A stretch of 45,241 nt of DNA from Oligoflexia bacterium (GCA_903881565.1 CAIRTR010000178.1:1-45241), one strand, 5' to 3'; shown: positions 35,003 to 43,013, counted from the stretch's first letter. Notes: a model not told the origin generated them from the letters alone. Program-made: numbers and translations.

Positions 35003-36220
35003 ATGTCAACCACCCGCTATCTTGAAAAGGCCTTACTTGAAGATCCTTTAGCCTCAGGGAAAATGGCATTTGTCAGTGGTCCGCGCCAATGCGGAAAGAC
35101 AACTCTTGCCGAAAAACTCTTAGAGGGGCAACAGTGTTTGGGAAATTACTTTTCCTGGGATGACGAAGCCTTCCAGCGGCTTTGGGTGAAGGCACCCAGC
35201 GAATTGCTTACCAAGCTCTCGTTACCGGGCGATTCGGCGCCGCTTGTTGTCTTGGATGAGTTGCACAAATATCGTAAATGGAAAAACTCGCTTAAGGGAT
35301 TTTACGATCTTCATAAGAAGAAGGTGCACTTGCTCGTCACGGGGAGTGCACGTCTAGATACTTATCGAAAATCAGGCGATAGCTTGGTCGGCCGCTATAT
35401 TCCTTATCGATTGCATCCATTCACTTATGGCGAGTCCTTTCAAATCAAACCGCCGCCTCAGGGGAGTTGGGAGCTGCCGGCAGGGTTTCAGGCGCAGTTT
35501 GATTATAAATCTCTCTTAGAGCTTGGCGGGTTTCCTGAGCCGCTTTTGGGTGGGAACGCAGGAAAAGCAGTTAGGTGGTGGCGGCTTTATCGAGAACAGA
35601 TTGTTCGGCAAGACTTGCGTGATCTAAGGGCGTTTCGAGATATGCAACTCATCTCTACGCTTGTGTCTCTTTTGCTTGAAAAAGTGGGGGGGGGCTTTTC
35701 GTTTGGGAGTCTTCAAGAGGACTTGTCACTTTCGTTTGCTACGGTAAGGGATTGGATCACGGCTTTAGAGAGCGTCTTTATGTGCTTTTTGATCCGGCCC
35801 TATTCCAAGCGCATTCAGGGTTCGCTCAAGAAGGAGCCCAAGGTCTATTTTTACAATTGGGCTGCGGTGAGTTCTGTGGGGGCACGTTTGGAGAATTTGG
35901 TCGCATGCCACTTGCTCAAGTCCGTTCATGCGTGGACCGATGCAGCTATGGGTGAATTTGATCTCTTTTACATCCGTGACAAAATGAAGCGCGAAGTTGA
36001 CTTTTGTGTGACAAAAAATGGCAAGCCCTGGTTGCTCGTTGAAGCAAAGAATTCGTCGAAGGCGCTTTCGCCGGCGCTGGTAGATTATACCGAGTTGCTT
36101 TCGCCTGAGTTTTCGATCCAATTGCGGGAACCCGGGGCGCCCCTTAAGGCTCAACTCACGACAACAGGAAAGAAGATTTTGCAGATGGGAGTTGATCGGT
36201 TTTTGGCAGTCTTGAATTAG
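35003..36220 (+). CDS. AAA_14/DUF4143-family ATPase with PD-(D/E)XK-like C-terminus
   Basis: This 405-residue protein has Walker A 'GPRQCGKTTLAE' near residue 27, Walker B 'LVVLDELHKY' near 82, sensor 'LLVTGSARLDTYR', and then the DUF4143 region. Near residue 335-350, 'KREVDFCVTKNGKPWLLVEAK' (landmark motif) has the Asp and ExK spacing of a PD-(D/E)XK nuclease-like fold. Such ATPases are widespread and scattered between genomes; their physiological role is poorly known. It stands alone with its own inverted-repeat leader. Confidence 0.9.
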   Translation: MSTTRYLEKALLEDPLASGKMAFVSGPRQCGKTTLAEKLLEGQQCLGNYFSWDDEAFQRLWVKAPSELLTKLSLPGDSAPLVVLDELHKYRKWKNSLKGFYDLHKKKVHLLVTGSARLDTYRKSGDSLVGRYIPYRLHPFTYGESFQIKPPPQGSWELPAGFQAQFDYKSLLELGGFPEPLLGGNAGKAVRWWRLYREQIVRQDLRDLRAFRDMQLISTLVSLLLEKVGGGFSFGSLQEDLSLSFATVRDWITALESVFMCFLIRPYSKRIQGSLKKEPKVYFYNWAAVSSVGARLENLVACHLLKSVHAWTDAAMGEFDLFYIRDKMKREVDFCVTKNGKPWLLVEAKNSSKALSPALVDYTELLSPEFSIQLREPGAPLKAQLTTTGKKILQMGVDRFLAVLN

Positions 36221-36302
36221 AGTCTCAATATTTTCAAATCAAACGTTTCTTAAAGGGTTGAAAATCTCTGAGCGCTTTCCATTTCGCACAATTCGATCAA
36301 GT

Positions 36303-36429
36303 CTACTTCGGGCAGTCGCTGCACATCATTCCCATCGTGTATTCCCAACCCATCGGGGTCGAGCTGTAGAAAATTTTCTTGTGTTCGCCGCCGCCTTCAA
36401 TCCTACCATCGAGTTACAAAAAGTTTCAT
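36303..36429 (-). pseudogene. Possible frameshifted micro-ORF with C-terminal CSDCP motif
   Basis: A good Shine-Dalgarno AAGGGGAG lies 7 nt before an ATG at 36429 on the minus strand, but that frame stops after 8 codons. Shifting +1 at about 36415 opens a frame to 36303 that reads as protein-like sequence (L-D-G-R-I-E, then 'KIFYSSTPMGWEY' and 'MGMMCSDCPK'). Joined, they would make a peptide of about 42 residues. I do not recognise a family. The rest of the 288-bp gap 36221-36508 shows nothing else I can support. Confidence 0.35.
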
Positions 36430-36508
36430 ACAGTGACTCCCCTTGTAAAATGCGTCATTCCATTCTAATGTGCCGGGTTATCTCTTTCAACTGAGTCCAA
36501 GCTGACGC

Positions 36509-38354
36509 TCACTTATCCGCGCTCCCCTCGGGCAACACTCGCCACATCGTAAAGTCCAAACCGCCTGATGCGTTTGTGCTGTAGCCCGCTATCAGATATC
36601 TGCCCTGGGAATCAATGAGCAGGCCATTGCCCGTATCACATTTAGAGGGTCCTCCTGCGGTGGAGGTGGTCCCCCCGTGATCGTGAAGATAATAGCCACT
36701 CCCATTGAAAGTCGTATCGAGCGAACCATCCTCAAGATAACGTAAAATCGCCAACTCGTACGCGCAACTCGCACCACTTGCGTTCATGCTTCGTCCTGCT
36801 AAAACATAGCGGCCCTGCGAATCCAGCCGGATTGAAAAAAACTGATCCCATTTCCCTGCATCGGGTTTTCCTGCGACTCCGTTTCCTCCGTGCTGAAAAA
36901 GTGCGACGCCTCCTGTTCCAAAAGATGAATCAAGAGTGCCATCAGACAAATAGCGCCAGATCACCGCTTCAAGCCTATGAAGTGCCGTTGAAGAATAACC
37001 TCCAATCACGATTCGACTCTGCGAATCGATAAGCATCCCATAGGGATATTCAGCCTTTTGAACGTCGTTAGCTGCGCCGGCTGCGCCGAGTCCCCCGGGT
37101 TGAAAAATCACATACCCTTGGGAGTTAAATGAAGTATCGAGTGCGCCCGTGGAGAGATATCGCCAAATGACAAACTCTCTTCCGCCAACACTGTTTTTGC
37201 TGGAACCCCCGATGACGTATCGGCCCTGTGAATCGATTTCAAATGAACTGGGGGCGTCGGATTTAGACGCATTGCTTTGACCTGCGGCTCCTGTGCCTCC
37301 GGGCTGAAACAACGTGTAGCCCGTGTTATTGAAGCTCGTATCGATCGCTCCGTCGCTTGTGTAGCGCCAAATTGTCAGTTCGGTTCCTCCTGCTGCATTT
37401 TTGCTGCTGCCAGCGATTACGTATCGGCCTTGGGAATCGATTTTGAGGTAAGTTCCTGAATCATATTTATTAGAATCATTGGCGTGTCCCGCCGCTCCTA
37501 GGCCGCCGGGCTGAAAAATGACGAATCCTGTGGAATTAAAACTCGTGTCTATAGCCCCTGTCGCAAGAAACCTCCAGACAACCATTTCGGTTCCACCGGC
37601 TGAATTCTTGCTTCTGCCCGAGATGACGTATCGGCCTTGTGAATCAATCTGAAGTGCTGAAAAGTAATCGCTCTTTGAAACAGCCGGTGCTCCTGCGGTC
37701 CCGATATCTCCTTGTTGGTAAACAAGATAGCCTTGCGAATTGAAACTCGTATCCAAGGTGCCATCCGGAAAATACCGCCATAACACGGCCTCTGATCGAG
37801 GGAGGAGGATGTATGAATATCCAGCAAGCACGATCCTGCCCAGTGAATCAACCGCCATCCCTTGATAGCCTACCGACTCTTGCTTGCTCGCTGCGCTTGC
37901 GCCGGAGAGTCCAGTGGCATTGTTATTGAAAACCGCGTAGCCAAGCCCAGAATTGAATTTGCGTTTAATCCAAACCGGATATTGTGAGCAGGCGTTTGCA
38001 TTTAACGTGGATGCGGTTGCCCCGAGATAAATGTCTCCCTCCAGGTGATCATCCGCCCGCGCGTAGGAAACTCCCGAAAAAATGGCCAGACCCGAAGCAA
38101 GCGCCACGGGGTTGTCCGTCGCACTCAGCGTGCCCGTCGCCGCCACGCTGCAGGCGTTGTCTGTAAGCGCTTCGCGAATCCTCAAGTAGGCTCAGAGAGT
38201 AGGAAGGTGAGGGTAATGAAGTGGGCGATGGCGAAGCCGGTGTTTCAACAGGAGTCGCTGCCGGCTCACTTGCCTTCTCGCGGGAGCAAGACGAGCACGA
38301 AGTTCCCACCCCTAGAAGAAGTCCCAGTGCTGCAAACAGGGTTCGTAGTTTCAT
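36509..38354 (-). pseudogene. Delta-60-repeat lipoprotein gene split by a frameshift
   Basis: The main frame (36509 to about 38185, 558 codons) contains about seven copies of a 60-65-residue repeat with 'DSQGRYVIAG', 'WRYLSDGTLDTSFN' and 'FQPGGLGAAG', the delta-60/beta-propeller type seen in surface proteins. It has no signal peptide and would start at a weak TTG. Directly upstream in another frame, ATG 38354 begins a perfect lipoprotein signal ('LGLLLGVGTSCSSC') with a Pro/Ser spacer that runs into the repeat frame near 38185-38205. The intact gene would be one surface lipoprotein of about 610 residues. Mutation or sequencing error cannot be separated here. Confidence 0.75.
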
Positions 38355-38449
38355 TTTATTTGACTGCGCCTCTTAATCGAAAGTGCATAGAGCATTATCT
38401 AATTTCCCCTCTAGCCGTTTCGCAATTCCCTATTTAAATCATGAGCCAA

Positions 38450-38472
38450 ATTATATTCTATCAGAATATAAT
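38450..38472. repeat. Perfect AT-rich inverted repeat, possible operator
   Basis: ATTATATTCT (38450-38459) and AGAATATAAT (38463-38472) form 10-bp arms around ATC. It lies in the 196-bp gap between two minus-strand lipoprotein genes, upstream of the delta-60 gene. TATAAT lies in both arms, so it may overlap a promoter. The rest of the gap shows nothing I can name. Confidence 0.6.
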
Positions 38473-38550
38473 GCACTGCACAATAATGGGGCAGCCACGG
38501 AGAATAGCCCGAATGCGATACGATATGCCGCTACTCGACTCTAAGCGTCC

Positions 38551-39165
38551 CTATGACGGATTTGCCACTTTTTTACCAAAGAGCACCACGATTTCAAAAC
38601 GTCCCTCAGCATTATTAAGGGACCCGAACTTCCCCGCTTCTAATTGAAGGCACTTTCTTTGTGTCCCTGGGGCCACGCGACTTAGCGGCTCCTCGAAATA
38701 GGGAAGCACTTCGTTTTCACCATCGTAAGTCCAATAGATGAGCGGCACGAAATCCGTACTTTCTTTGGCAACTTGTTGTTGATTAAAACAAAACCACAAA
38801 TCATTTTTCGGAGGCTGATTTCCAAGAATAACGTGGAACTCCCCTGGGTACCGTTGCAATGCTGCCGAAGCGGGGTTCGTTTGAAATACTTCATCAAGCT
38901 CTTTGTCTTGCGTGGCTCGCAGCTCTGCGTCTTGAGCGGTGGCAAATGAATTTGGCGCCACTTCGATCATAACGACACCTATGTCAGGCGTCCGACTTTC
39001 GGATCGAATGCCGGAAAGTGGGACCTGAAATGTCATCTTGTGCGATGAAGTGATGCCGTTAAATGCACTAGCCTCATTTAAGCGAGAATAGTGCGAACAC
39101 CCCGGAAGCATCCATACAATGGTCAGCGCAGTGATAACGAAAGGAATAAAGTTTTGAGCCTTCAT
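38551..39165 (-). CDS. Lipoprotein of unknown function
   Basis: This 204-residue protein has a hydrophobic signal and the lipobox 'WMLPGC' (Cys23). The mature part has no family I recognise. It has a Gln/Glu-rich stretch ('ATQDKELDEVFQTN') and a C-terminal beta-rich part ending 'RFEIVVLFGKKV'. It is on the same strand as the delta-60 gene, 196 bp upstream of it. Confidence 0.75.
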   Translation of the reverse strand: MKAQNFIPFVITALTIVWMLPGCSHYSRLNEASAFNGITSSHKMTFQVPLSGIRSESRTPDIGVVMIEVAPNSFATAQDAELRATQDKELDEVFQTNPASAALQRYPGEFHVILGNQPPKNDLWFCFNQQQVAKESTDFVPLIYWTYDGENEVLPYFEEPLSRVAPGTQRKCLQLEAGKFGSLNNAEGRFEIVVLFGKKVANPS

Positions 39166-39270
39166 AAAGGAACCTTATGCAAAAGATATGTCACCAGTTC
39201 GTTCATAAGCAAATCTATTTATCACCACCCCACAATCAGTTGATTTCGGGGTAGTCACTTCTGAGTTTTG

Positions 39271-39312
39271 AAAACCCCAGATTCATCGGGAATAGCGATG
39301 ATCTGGGGTTTT
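39271..39312. terminator. Strong bidirectional intrinsic-terminator-like hairpin without an obvious gene
   Basis: AAAACCCCAGAT (39271-39282) pairs perfectly with ATCTGGGGTTTT (39301-39312). The 18-nt interior continues with CATCG/CGATG pairing. T-runs follow on both strands. No gene ends at it: a lipoprotein gene starts to the left (39165) and the TA module to the right. The rest of 39166-39426 contains no ORF I can support. Confidence 0.7.
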
Positions 39313-39426
39313 GGTTATTTGATAGGATTTGCGGGTACCCCTACCCCTTACGAGTTCGCTTATCACCGCTCCAAAAGCACTTAAGGAGGCTGTTTTTTAC
39401 CGCTCCCTGTCCATTAAAGAGAAAGA

Positions 39427-39455
39427 TTGACATTATACTCTTAAACGTATACTTT
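39427..39455 (+). promoter_or_regulatory. Promoter of the HigB-like/XRE module
   Basis: A perfect TTGACA (39427-39432) is followed by TATACT (39448-39453; 15-bp spacer) or TACTTT (39450-39455; 17 bp). AAACGTATACTTT around the -10 is nearly palindromic and could be bound by the XRE antitoxin. Confidence 0.45.
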
Positions 39456-39462
39456 ATAACGT

Positions 39463-39846
39463 ATGTCTCCCAGATTATTCATCTTGAGTAACAACCGCCA
39501 GGTAAACCTTGCAAAGGTTGTTTGAGAAGGGGATGCCGTAAAAGTTATCAACCGCTTTCCTGACGACGTAAGAAGAGATCTAGGCTTTCAAATTTATAAG
39601 CTTCAACTTGGTGAACGGCCCGATGACTTTAAATCCATGACCTCTATTGGTCCGGGTGTTTATGAGCTGCGGGAGTCCGATGATCGCACCTGGTACCGAG
39701 TGATCTATTTTTCGAAGGTTGCAGACACAATTTATATTCTTCATTGCTTTGAGAAAAAGACCAGCAAAACGAGTAAACCTGACATCGAAACAGCAAAGCT
39801 GAGACTAAAAAGGGTTCGCACAAGATTAGCGGAGGAAAAGAAATGA
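39463..39846 (+). pseudogene. HigB/Gp49-like toxin gene interrupted by an in-frame TGA
   Basis: Read from ATG 39463 the frame gives 20 codons, then TGA at 39523-39525, then continues open to 39846. After the stop come 'EGDAVKVINRFPDDVRRDLG', 'IYKLQLGERPDDFKSM', 'GPGVYELRESDDRTWYRVIY' and 'YILHCFEKKTSKTS'. This is a complete phage Gp49-like/HigB toxin body. In that family 'VVWEGD' is the usual opening, so TGA stands where TGG (Trp) is expected. A truncated 69-aa product from ATG 39637 would lack the N-terminal third. Probably an inactivated toxin. Confidence 0.8.
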
Positions 39847-40184
39847 AAACGCACGAAGACAAAGATAACTCACCTGGCCACGTGACAACGGGTAATATTT
39901 TTGCCGATCTTGGCTTTAATAAAACCGAAAGCGCTGCCCTGCGGATTAAGGCAGATCTTTTGACCTCTATTCAAAACATCACCAAAGCGCGCGGTTACAA
40001 ACAGCGCGACTTAGAAAAAATTCTAGACCAGCCACAACCTAGAATTAGTGAGCTGCTTTTAGGAAAAATTTCGCGAATGAGCATTGATAAGCTTGTAGAT
40101 TATTTGCACCGCCTAGGCGCTGAAACCAAAGTGAATGTAACGGTAAAAAACCTAAAAAGAGGCTCGCTTAAAATATCGTTATAG
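39843..40184 (+). CDS. XRE-type antitoxin (HigA-like)
   Basis: This 113-residue protein has a helix-turn-helix at about residues 55-100 ('KQRDLEKILDQPQPRISELL', 'MSIDKLVDYLHRLG'), typical of antitoxins paired with Gp49/HigB toxins. The ATG overlaps the toxin stop as ATGA. The frame is intact, unlike the toxin gene. It should repress the promoter at 39427. A lone functional antitoxin could neutralise related toxins arriving on mobile elements. Confidence 0.9.
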   Translation: MKTHEDKDNSPGHVTTGNIFADLGFNKTESAALRIKADLLTSIQNITKARGYKQRDLEKILDQPQPRISELLLGKISRMSIDKLVDYLHRLGAETKVNVTVKNLKRGSLKISL

Positions 40185-40194
40185 GGCTTTACCC

Positions 40195-40830
40195 CTACCG
40201 GCCTGCTGATCGCGCGTCTTGGAGCTTTTTAGGAAGTCGTTTTTTTGGGGTTGCCTGAATTGCGCGCCAAACAGAGCCGGAAGAAAGCTTTAACGCCTTT
40301 TCAATCTGCTGGTAGCTCTTCCCCTGCCCTCTTAGCTTTTGAACTTCTTCGTAATCATTTTTCTTAGGACGCCCAAGTTTCTTGCCGCAGCTTTTCGCAT
40401 ACTCAAGGCCCAGCATAATCCTCTCGCGAATTAGCTCGCGCTCGAACTCTCCAAGGCTTCCCAAAAGTTGCATGAAGAGTCTGCCGGCGGGGGTGGTGAG
40501 ATCCACTTGGTCGCGTGTTGCGATGAAATTAACCCCCAGGGCTTCGAATTCTGAAAGCGTATTGACCAAGTGTTTGAGGGAGCGAAAAAGGCGGTCCATT
40601 TTTACAACTATAACGGCGTCCACTTCCCGCGCACGGACCATTTGAAGAAGCTGTTTTAGTCCTGGCCGGTCATCGGTTCCGCCGCGAGCACGGTCAGTGA
40701 TCTCATGAACGACTTTAAACCCTCGCGCCTTGCAATAGCGCCGAAGCTCTTGGACTTGAATTTCTGGTTTCTGATCGCGTTTTGTTGTGCTTACGCGCGA
40801 ATAGGTAGCTACCAAAAAGTTTGCCTTCAT
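40195..40830 (-). CDS. Serine recombinase (resolvase/invertase family)
   Basis: This 211-residue site-specific recombinase has 'ATYSRVSTTKRDQ' with the catalytic Ser at residue 14, 'VIVVKMDRLFRS' and 'GEFERELIRERIMLGL', and a C-terminal helix-turn-helix ('GKSYQQIEKALKLSSGSVW'). The size is that of small resolvases/invertases, not large phage integrases. ATG 40830 forms ATGA with the HEPN stop, which decides the start over TTG 40863. It closes the minus-strand accessory array and is the only mobility gene seen there. Confidence 0.93.
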   Translation of the reverse strand: MKANFLVATYSRVSTTKRDQKPEIQVQELRRYCKARGFKVVHEITDRARGGTDDRPGLKQLLQMVRAREVDAVIVVKMDRLFRSLKHLVNTLSEFEALGVNFIATRDQVDLTTPAGRLFMQLLGSLGEFERELIRERIMLGLEYAKSCGKKLGRPKKNDYEEVQKLRGQGKSYQQIEKALKLSSGSVWRAIQATPKKRLPKKLQDARSAGR

Positions 40831-41243
40831 TTGGGAGGAAGGGCTTCTGCCGGAACTTGACAAATTATGGCATCAAACACCCGCTGCGCAATCACAAGGG
40901 CATCGCTCGAATCCTCAAGCGAAGGAAGATCTAGTTCCCCAGGGTAGCGAAACATAGTCGCATATGGCGTAAGTTCGGTCGCCTGTTTCAACAAGGGTTC
41001 AAGCGTTGGGGCAATTCTCAATACATCGGGGGACAGGTCCCCAATGATGTGCGTCTTCTTAAAAGGACGATCATGCAAAACTAGAAACCCCTTAAGCGCC
41101 TTTTCAACTGCTTGTTGGCAATGAAATACTGCATCGTCCGTGATCGGGGGATTATTCGCTAAGTTCATGTTAGCTATCGTCAGATCTCGCTTTGCCCTAA
41201 TAAACCAGTTTAAAACTTCCTTGGTTTTCGCTTTAGGCAGCAT
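40827..41243 (-). CDS. HEPN-domain protein of a MNT/HEPN toxin-antitoxin pair
   Basis: This 138-residue all-helical HEPN protein has 'FHCQQAVEKALKGFLVLHD', then 'RPFKKTH' (R-x5-H, compatible with the HEPN RNase motif Rx4-6H), and 'YATMFRYPG', a block common in this subgroup. The ATG at 41243 has AAAGGAG at 5 nt, so the longer open frame upstream is not used. It overlaps the nucleotidyltransferase gene by 11 bp. In known pairs the HEPN partner is the RNase toxin and the MNT partner AMPylates it. Confidence 0.88.
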   Translation of the reverse strand: MLPKAKTKEVLNWFIRAKRDLTIANMNLANNPPITDDAVFHCQQAVEKALKGFLVLHDRPFKKTHIIGDLSPDVLRIAPTLEPLLKQATELTPYATMFRYPGELDLPSLEDSSDALVIAQRVFDAIICQVPAEALPPK

Positions 41244-41568
41244 AAAGCTCCTTTCCTTCTCGCAACACGGTAGAAGGAAGAGAACATGCCACAGTTGCAG
41301 CCTCATCGAATTCATCACAAGTTAAAAACAAAACATCGGCTCCATTTAAAAGACCCCAAAGTGCTCGCTGGGCATGCTGTGCGAGTTTATATCGTGGCTC
41401 ATGCGAACTCGAAATTAGTACCATCACATCGTAATCACTATCTGGCAACGCGTCTCCACGTGCTCGTGACCCAAATAAAAATATCCGTACCGGATGAAAC
41501 TCTTGGACAAGCCGAGCAACAATTGCAGCGAGAACGGGGTCTTGATCTAGAACAGCGGTATTCGTCAT
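41233..41568 (-). CDS. Minimal nucleotidyltransferase (MNT) antitoxin-like protein
   Basis: This 111-residue protein has the polymerase-beta-like motif 'FGSRARGDALPDSDYD', with GS at residues 33-34 and the metal-binding DxD at 45/47. It is the upstream partner of the HEPN gene, with AAAGGA 6 nt before the ATG. MNT antitoxins of this kind modify HEPN toxins with AMP. The three genes MNT, HEPN and recombinase overlap and form one transcript. Confidence 0.9.
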   Translation of the reverse strand: MTNTAVLDQDPVLAAIVARLVQEFHPVRIFLFGSRARGDALPDSDYDVMVLISSSHEPRYKLAQHAQRALWGLLNGADVLFLTCDEFDEAATVACSLPSTVLREGKELYAA

Positions 41569-41635
41569 TTGGTTCCTTTCTCAATTAACACTTATCGAAC
41601 ATACATCCGCACCCACTTAAGATGTGGATGTCCTA

Positions 41636-42322
41636 TTATCCCATTGCATCCAAATTATTCGCCCCTGTTTGATCTGGCCGCGTGCGCAGATAAAGTGACC
41701 CACTCCTAGATGTTGCGACCACAGCGTCAATTTTGCCTTTTGAGGCGAGAGCTATCGCCGCTCCTTTTGCCAACCACCCCAATCCGACTACGTAATAGGC
41801 AACAATAATTCCCTTATCGTCCTTCTGTACTGCAGAGATCTTCCCTTTTTTTGTAGCGGAGGCATCCTCTACTATCTTTCCAGCGCGATACCCCTCCATT
41901 CGTTCGATAGCATTCACAAAACACTCAAGCTCCTTTTTTGACAGGTCTTTCACTTTCCGTTTTAGGTCTAAGCCAGTCCATTTATGAACCAACTTCCTGT
42001 ATCTTTCGGGGTTATTTCCGTCCTTTTCAGGAGCGTATTCCCCAATCGTGGCGGCTAGTGTGTTGTCTTGATATTTTTGAAGGCCCATCAGGCTAAAGAT
42101 AGCTGCTCGTCCGATTTCATAACTGGGAAAAACCGCAAAACCTCCCGCTCTCCCTATCGCTCCGTGCGCCTTTGCGAATGGCCCACTTGCCACAATATTG
42201 CCCGGATTTTGGTTCCTCCACGTCCGAGTGCCGCCTATAAACGTACTGCTTGAGCCATCTGCCCTAAAATAGGTAATCCGGAGTGCGTTTTGTTCCTTAA
42301 TGCCAATAAATGGTGAACTCAT
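41636..42322 (-). CDS. Muramidase-like (RNxNPGN) domain fused to DUF3892: candidate effector
   Basis: This 228-residue protein has no signal peptide. Residues about 30-140 have 'RTWRNQNPGNI', 'GGFAVFPSYEIGRAAIFSL', 'IGEYAPEKDGNNPERY', the pattern of small phage and secretion-effector lysozyme-like domains. Residues about 155-228 match DUF3892 ('ISAVQKDDKGIIVAYYV', 'GKIDAVVATSRSG', 'YLRTRPDQTGANNLDAM'). It overlaps as ATGA with the preceding gene for an exported DUF4431 protein. This is the order expected of an immunity/effector pair acting on peptidoglycan. Catalysis and export route are not shown. Confidence 0.75.
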   Translation of the reverse strand: MSSPFIGIKEQNALRITYFRADGSSSTFIGGTRTWRNQNPGNIVASGPFAKAHGAIGRAGGFAVFPSYEIGRAAIFSLMGLQKYQDNTLAATIGEYAPEKDGNNPERYRKLVHKWTGLDLKRKVKDLSKKELECFVNAIERMEGYRAGKIVEDASATKKGKISAVQKDDKGIIVAYYVVGLGWLAKGAAIALASKGKIDAVVATSRSGSLYLRTRPDQTGANNLDAMG

Positions 42323-42747
42323 TTTACAACCTCAATTTTTTCTACTTCCATCAACACGTCTGTGTGGTGGTGTCCCGTATGCGCAGAAAAGAATGTCCCG
42401 GTCACGCGAACTTTTGGGCCTTCAATTGCCTTCACATTTTGATCATGAAAAAGCACCAACTCAAGCTTTCTTTGATTAAGAGCGGGGTCATGAAAATATT
42501 CCTTGTCTTCTTTTAATGGCAAAACAGAAATAGGCTTATCTAAAAATAAAATATACTCCGCTTCCGGTCTATCGCCCTTTTTAATGCTTTCGTAATTGGG
42601 TGGCCCTGGAAACGTAATCGTTTTAATAACTCCAACAAGGGAACTGGGCATCGCTCCATAATAATATATCGGCTGTACCGCCGGCGGCTTCGGTTCCGCC
42701 CAAGAAGAGCCTGATATTAAATTAAAAAACAAGATTGTTATTAGCAT
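42319..42747 (-). CDS. Exported DUF4431-like protein, candidate immunity partner
   Basis: This 142-residue protein has a Sec signal peptide (cleavage near 'GSSWAEP'). The end carries the DUF4431 block 'KVRVTGTFFSAHTGHHHTDV', and before it is an OB-like beta-rich part. It is translationally coupled (ATGA) to the muramidase-like/DUF3892 gene. A periplasmic product next to a leaderless peptidoglycan enzyme suggests protection of the producer. DUF4431 has no firmly known function, so it could also be unrelated. Confidence 0.78.
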   Translation of the reverse strand: MLITILFFNLISGSSWAEPKPPAVQPIYYYGAMPSSLVGVIKTITFPGPPNYESIKKGDRPEAEYILFLDKPISVLPLKEDKEYFHDPALNQRKLELVLFHDQNVKAIEGPKVRVTGTFFSAHTGHHHTDVLMEVEKIEVVK

Positions 42748-42754
42748 CGTCGAA

Positions 42755-42967
42755 TCAACCGGCCTCGTTATTTGTATCTGTCTTTTTCTTATTCAATTTT
42801 GAGAAATCAATTTTTATAGGTTTAAGCGTTGATCTTTCAAATCCTAGTTTTTCCGCGCGTTTCATTGCATCCCTATGAAATTTCCCAGGGTTTTGCGCCT
42901 CTTTACGGGCTAAAGTCTCCCGAATTTTGTGAAGTTCTTCGACAATGTCTTCTTTTTTGTTTTTCAT
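42755..42967 (-). CDS. Small antitoxin-like protein
   Basis: This 70-residue, highly charged protein reads 'EELHKIRETLARKEAQNPG', then 'FHRDAMKRAEKLGFERS'. It resembles the many 50-70-residue partners of PIN and other toxins that begin 'VEEVRKxREE'. GGAGG lies 8 nt before the ATG. No cognate toxin is evident next to it; the Uma2 gene lies upstream and the DUF4431 gene 7 nt downstream. Function inferred from pattern and context. Confidence 0.65.
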   Translation of the reverse strand: MKNKKEDIVEELHKIRETLARKEAQNPGKFHRDAMKRAEKLGFERSTLKPIKIDFSKLNKKKTDTNNEAG

Positions 42968-43013
42968 TTTTCAGTCCTCCATAAATGCATCCCTTTTGCA
43001 TAATGTAAGATCC

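Noticed and set aside
36258-36494. 78-codon plus-strand frame after the DUF4143 gene
   Set aside because: TTG start without a ribosome site and no protein-like pattern; the minus strand of the same stretch looks more coding.
36509-38185. Nucleotide repeats in the delta-60 gene considered as a CRISPR-like array
   Set aside because: They are in-frame coding repeats of about 190 bp with protein-level conservation, not short identical repeats with unique spacers.
41569-41635. Imperfect hairpin (ACATCC...GGATGT) considered as an integron attC or terminator
   Set aside because: No paired core sites of the attC type and no T-run; the array genes overlap each other, unlike integron cassettes.
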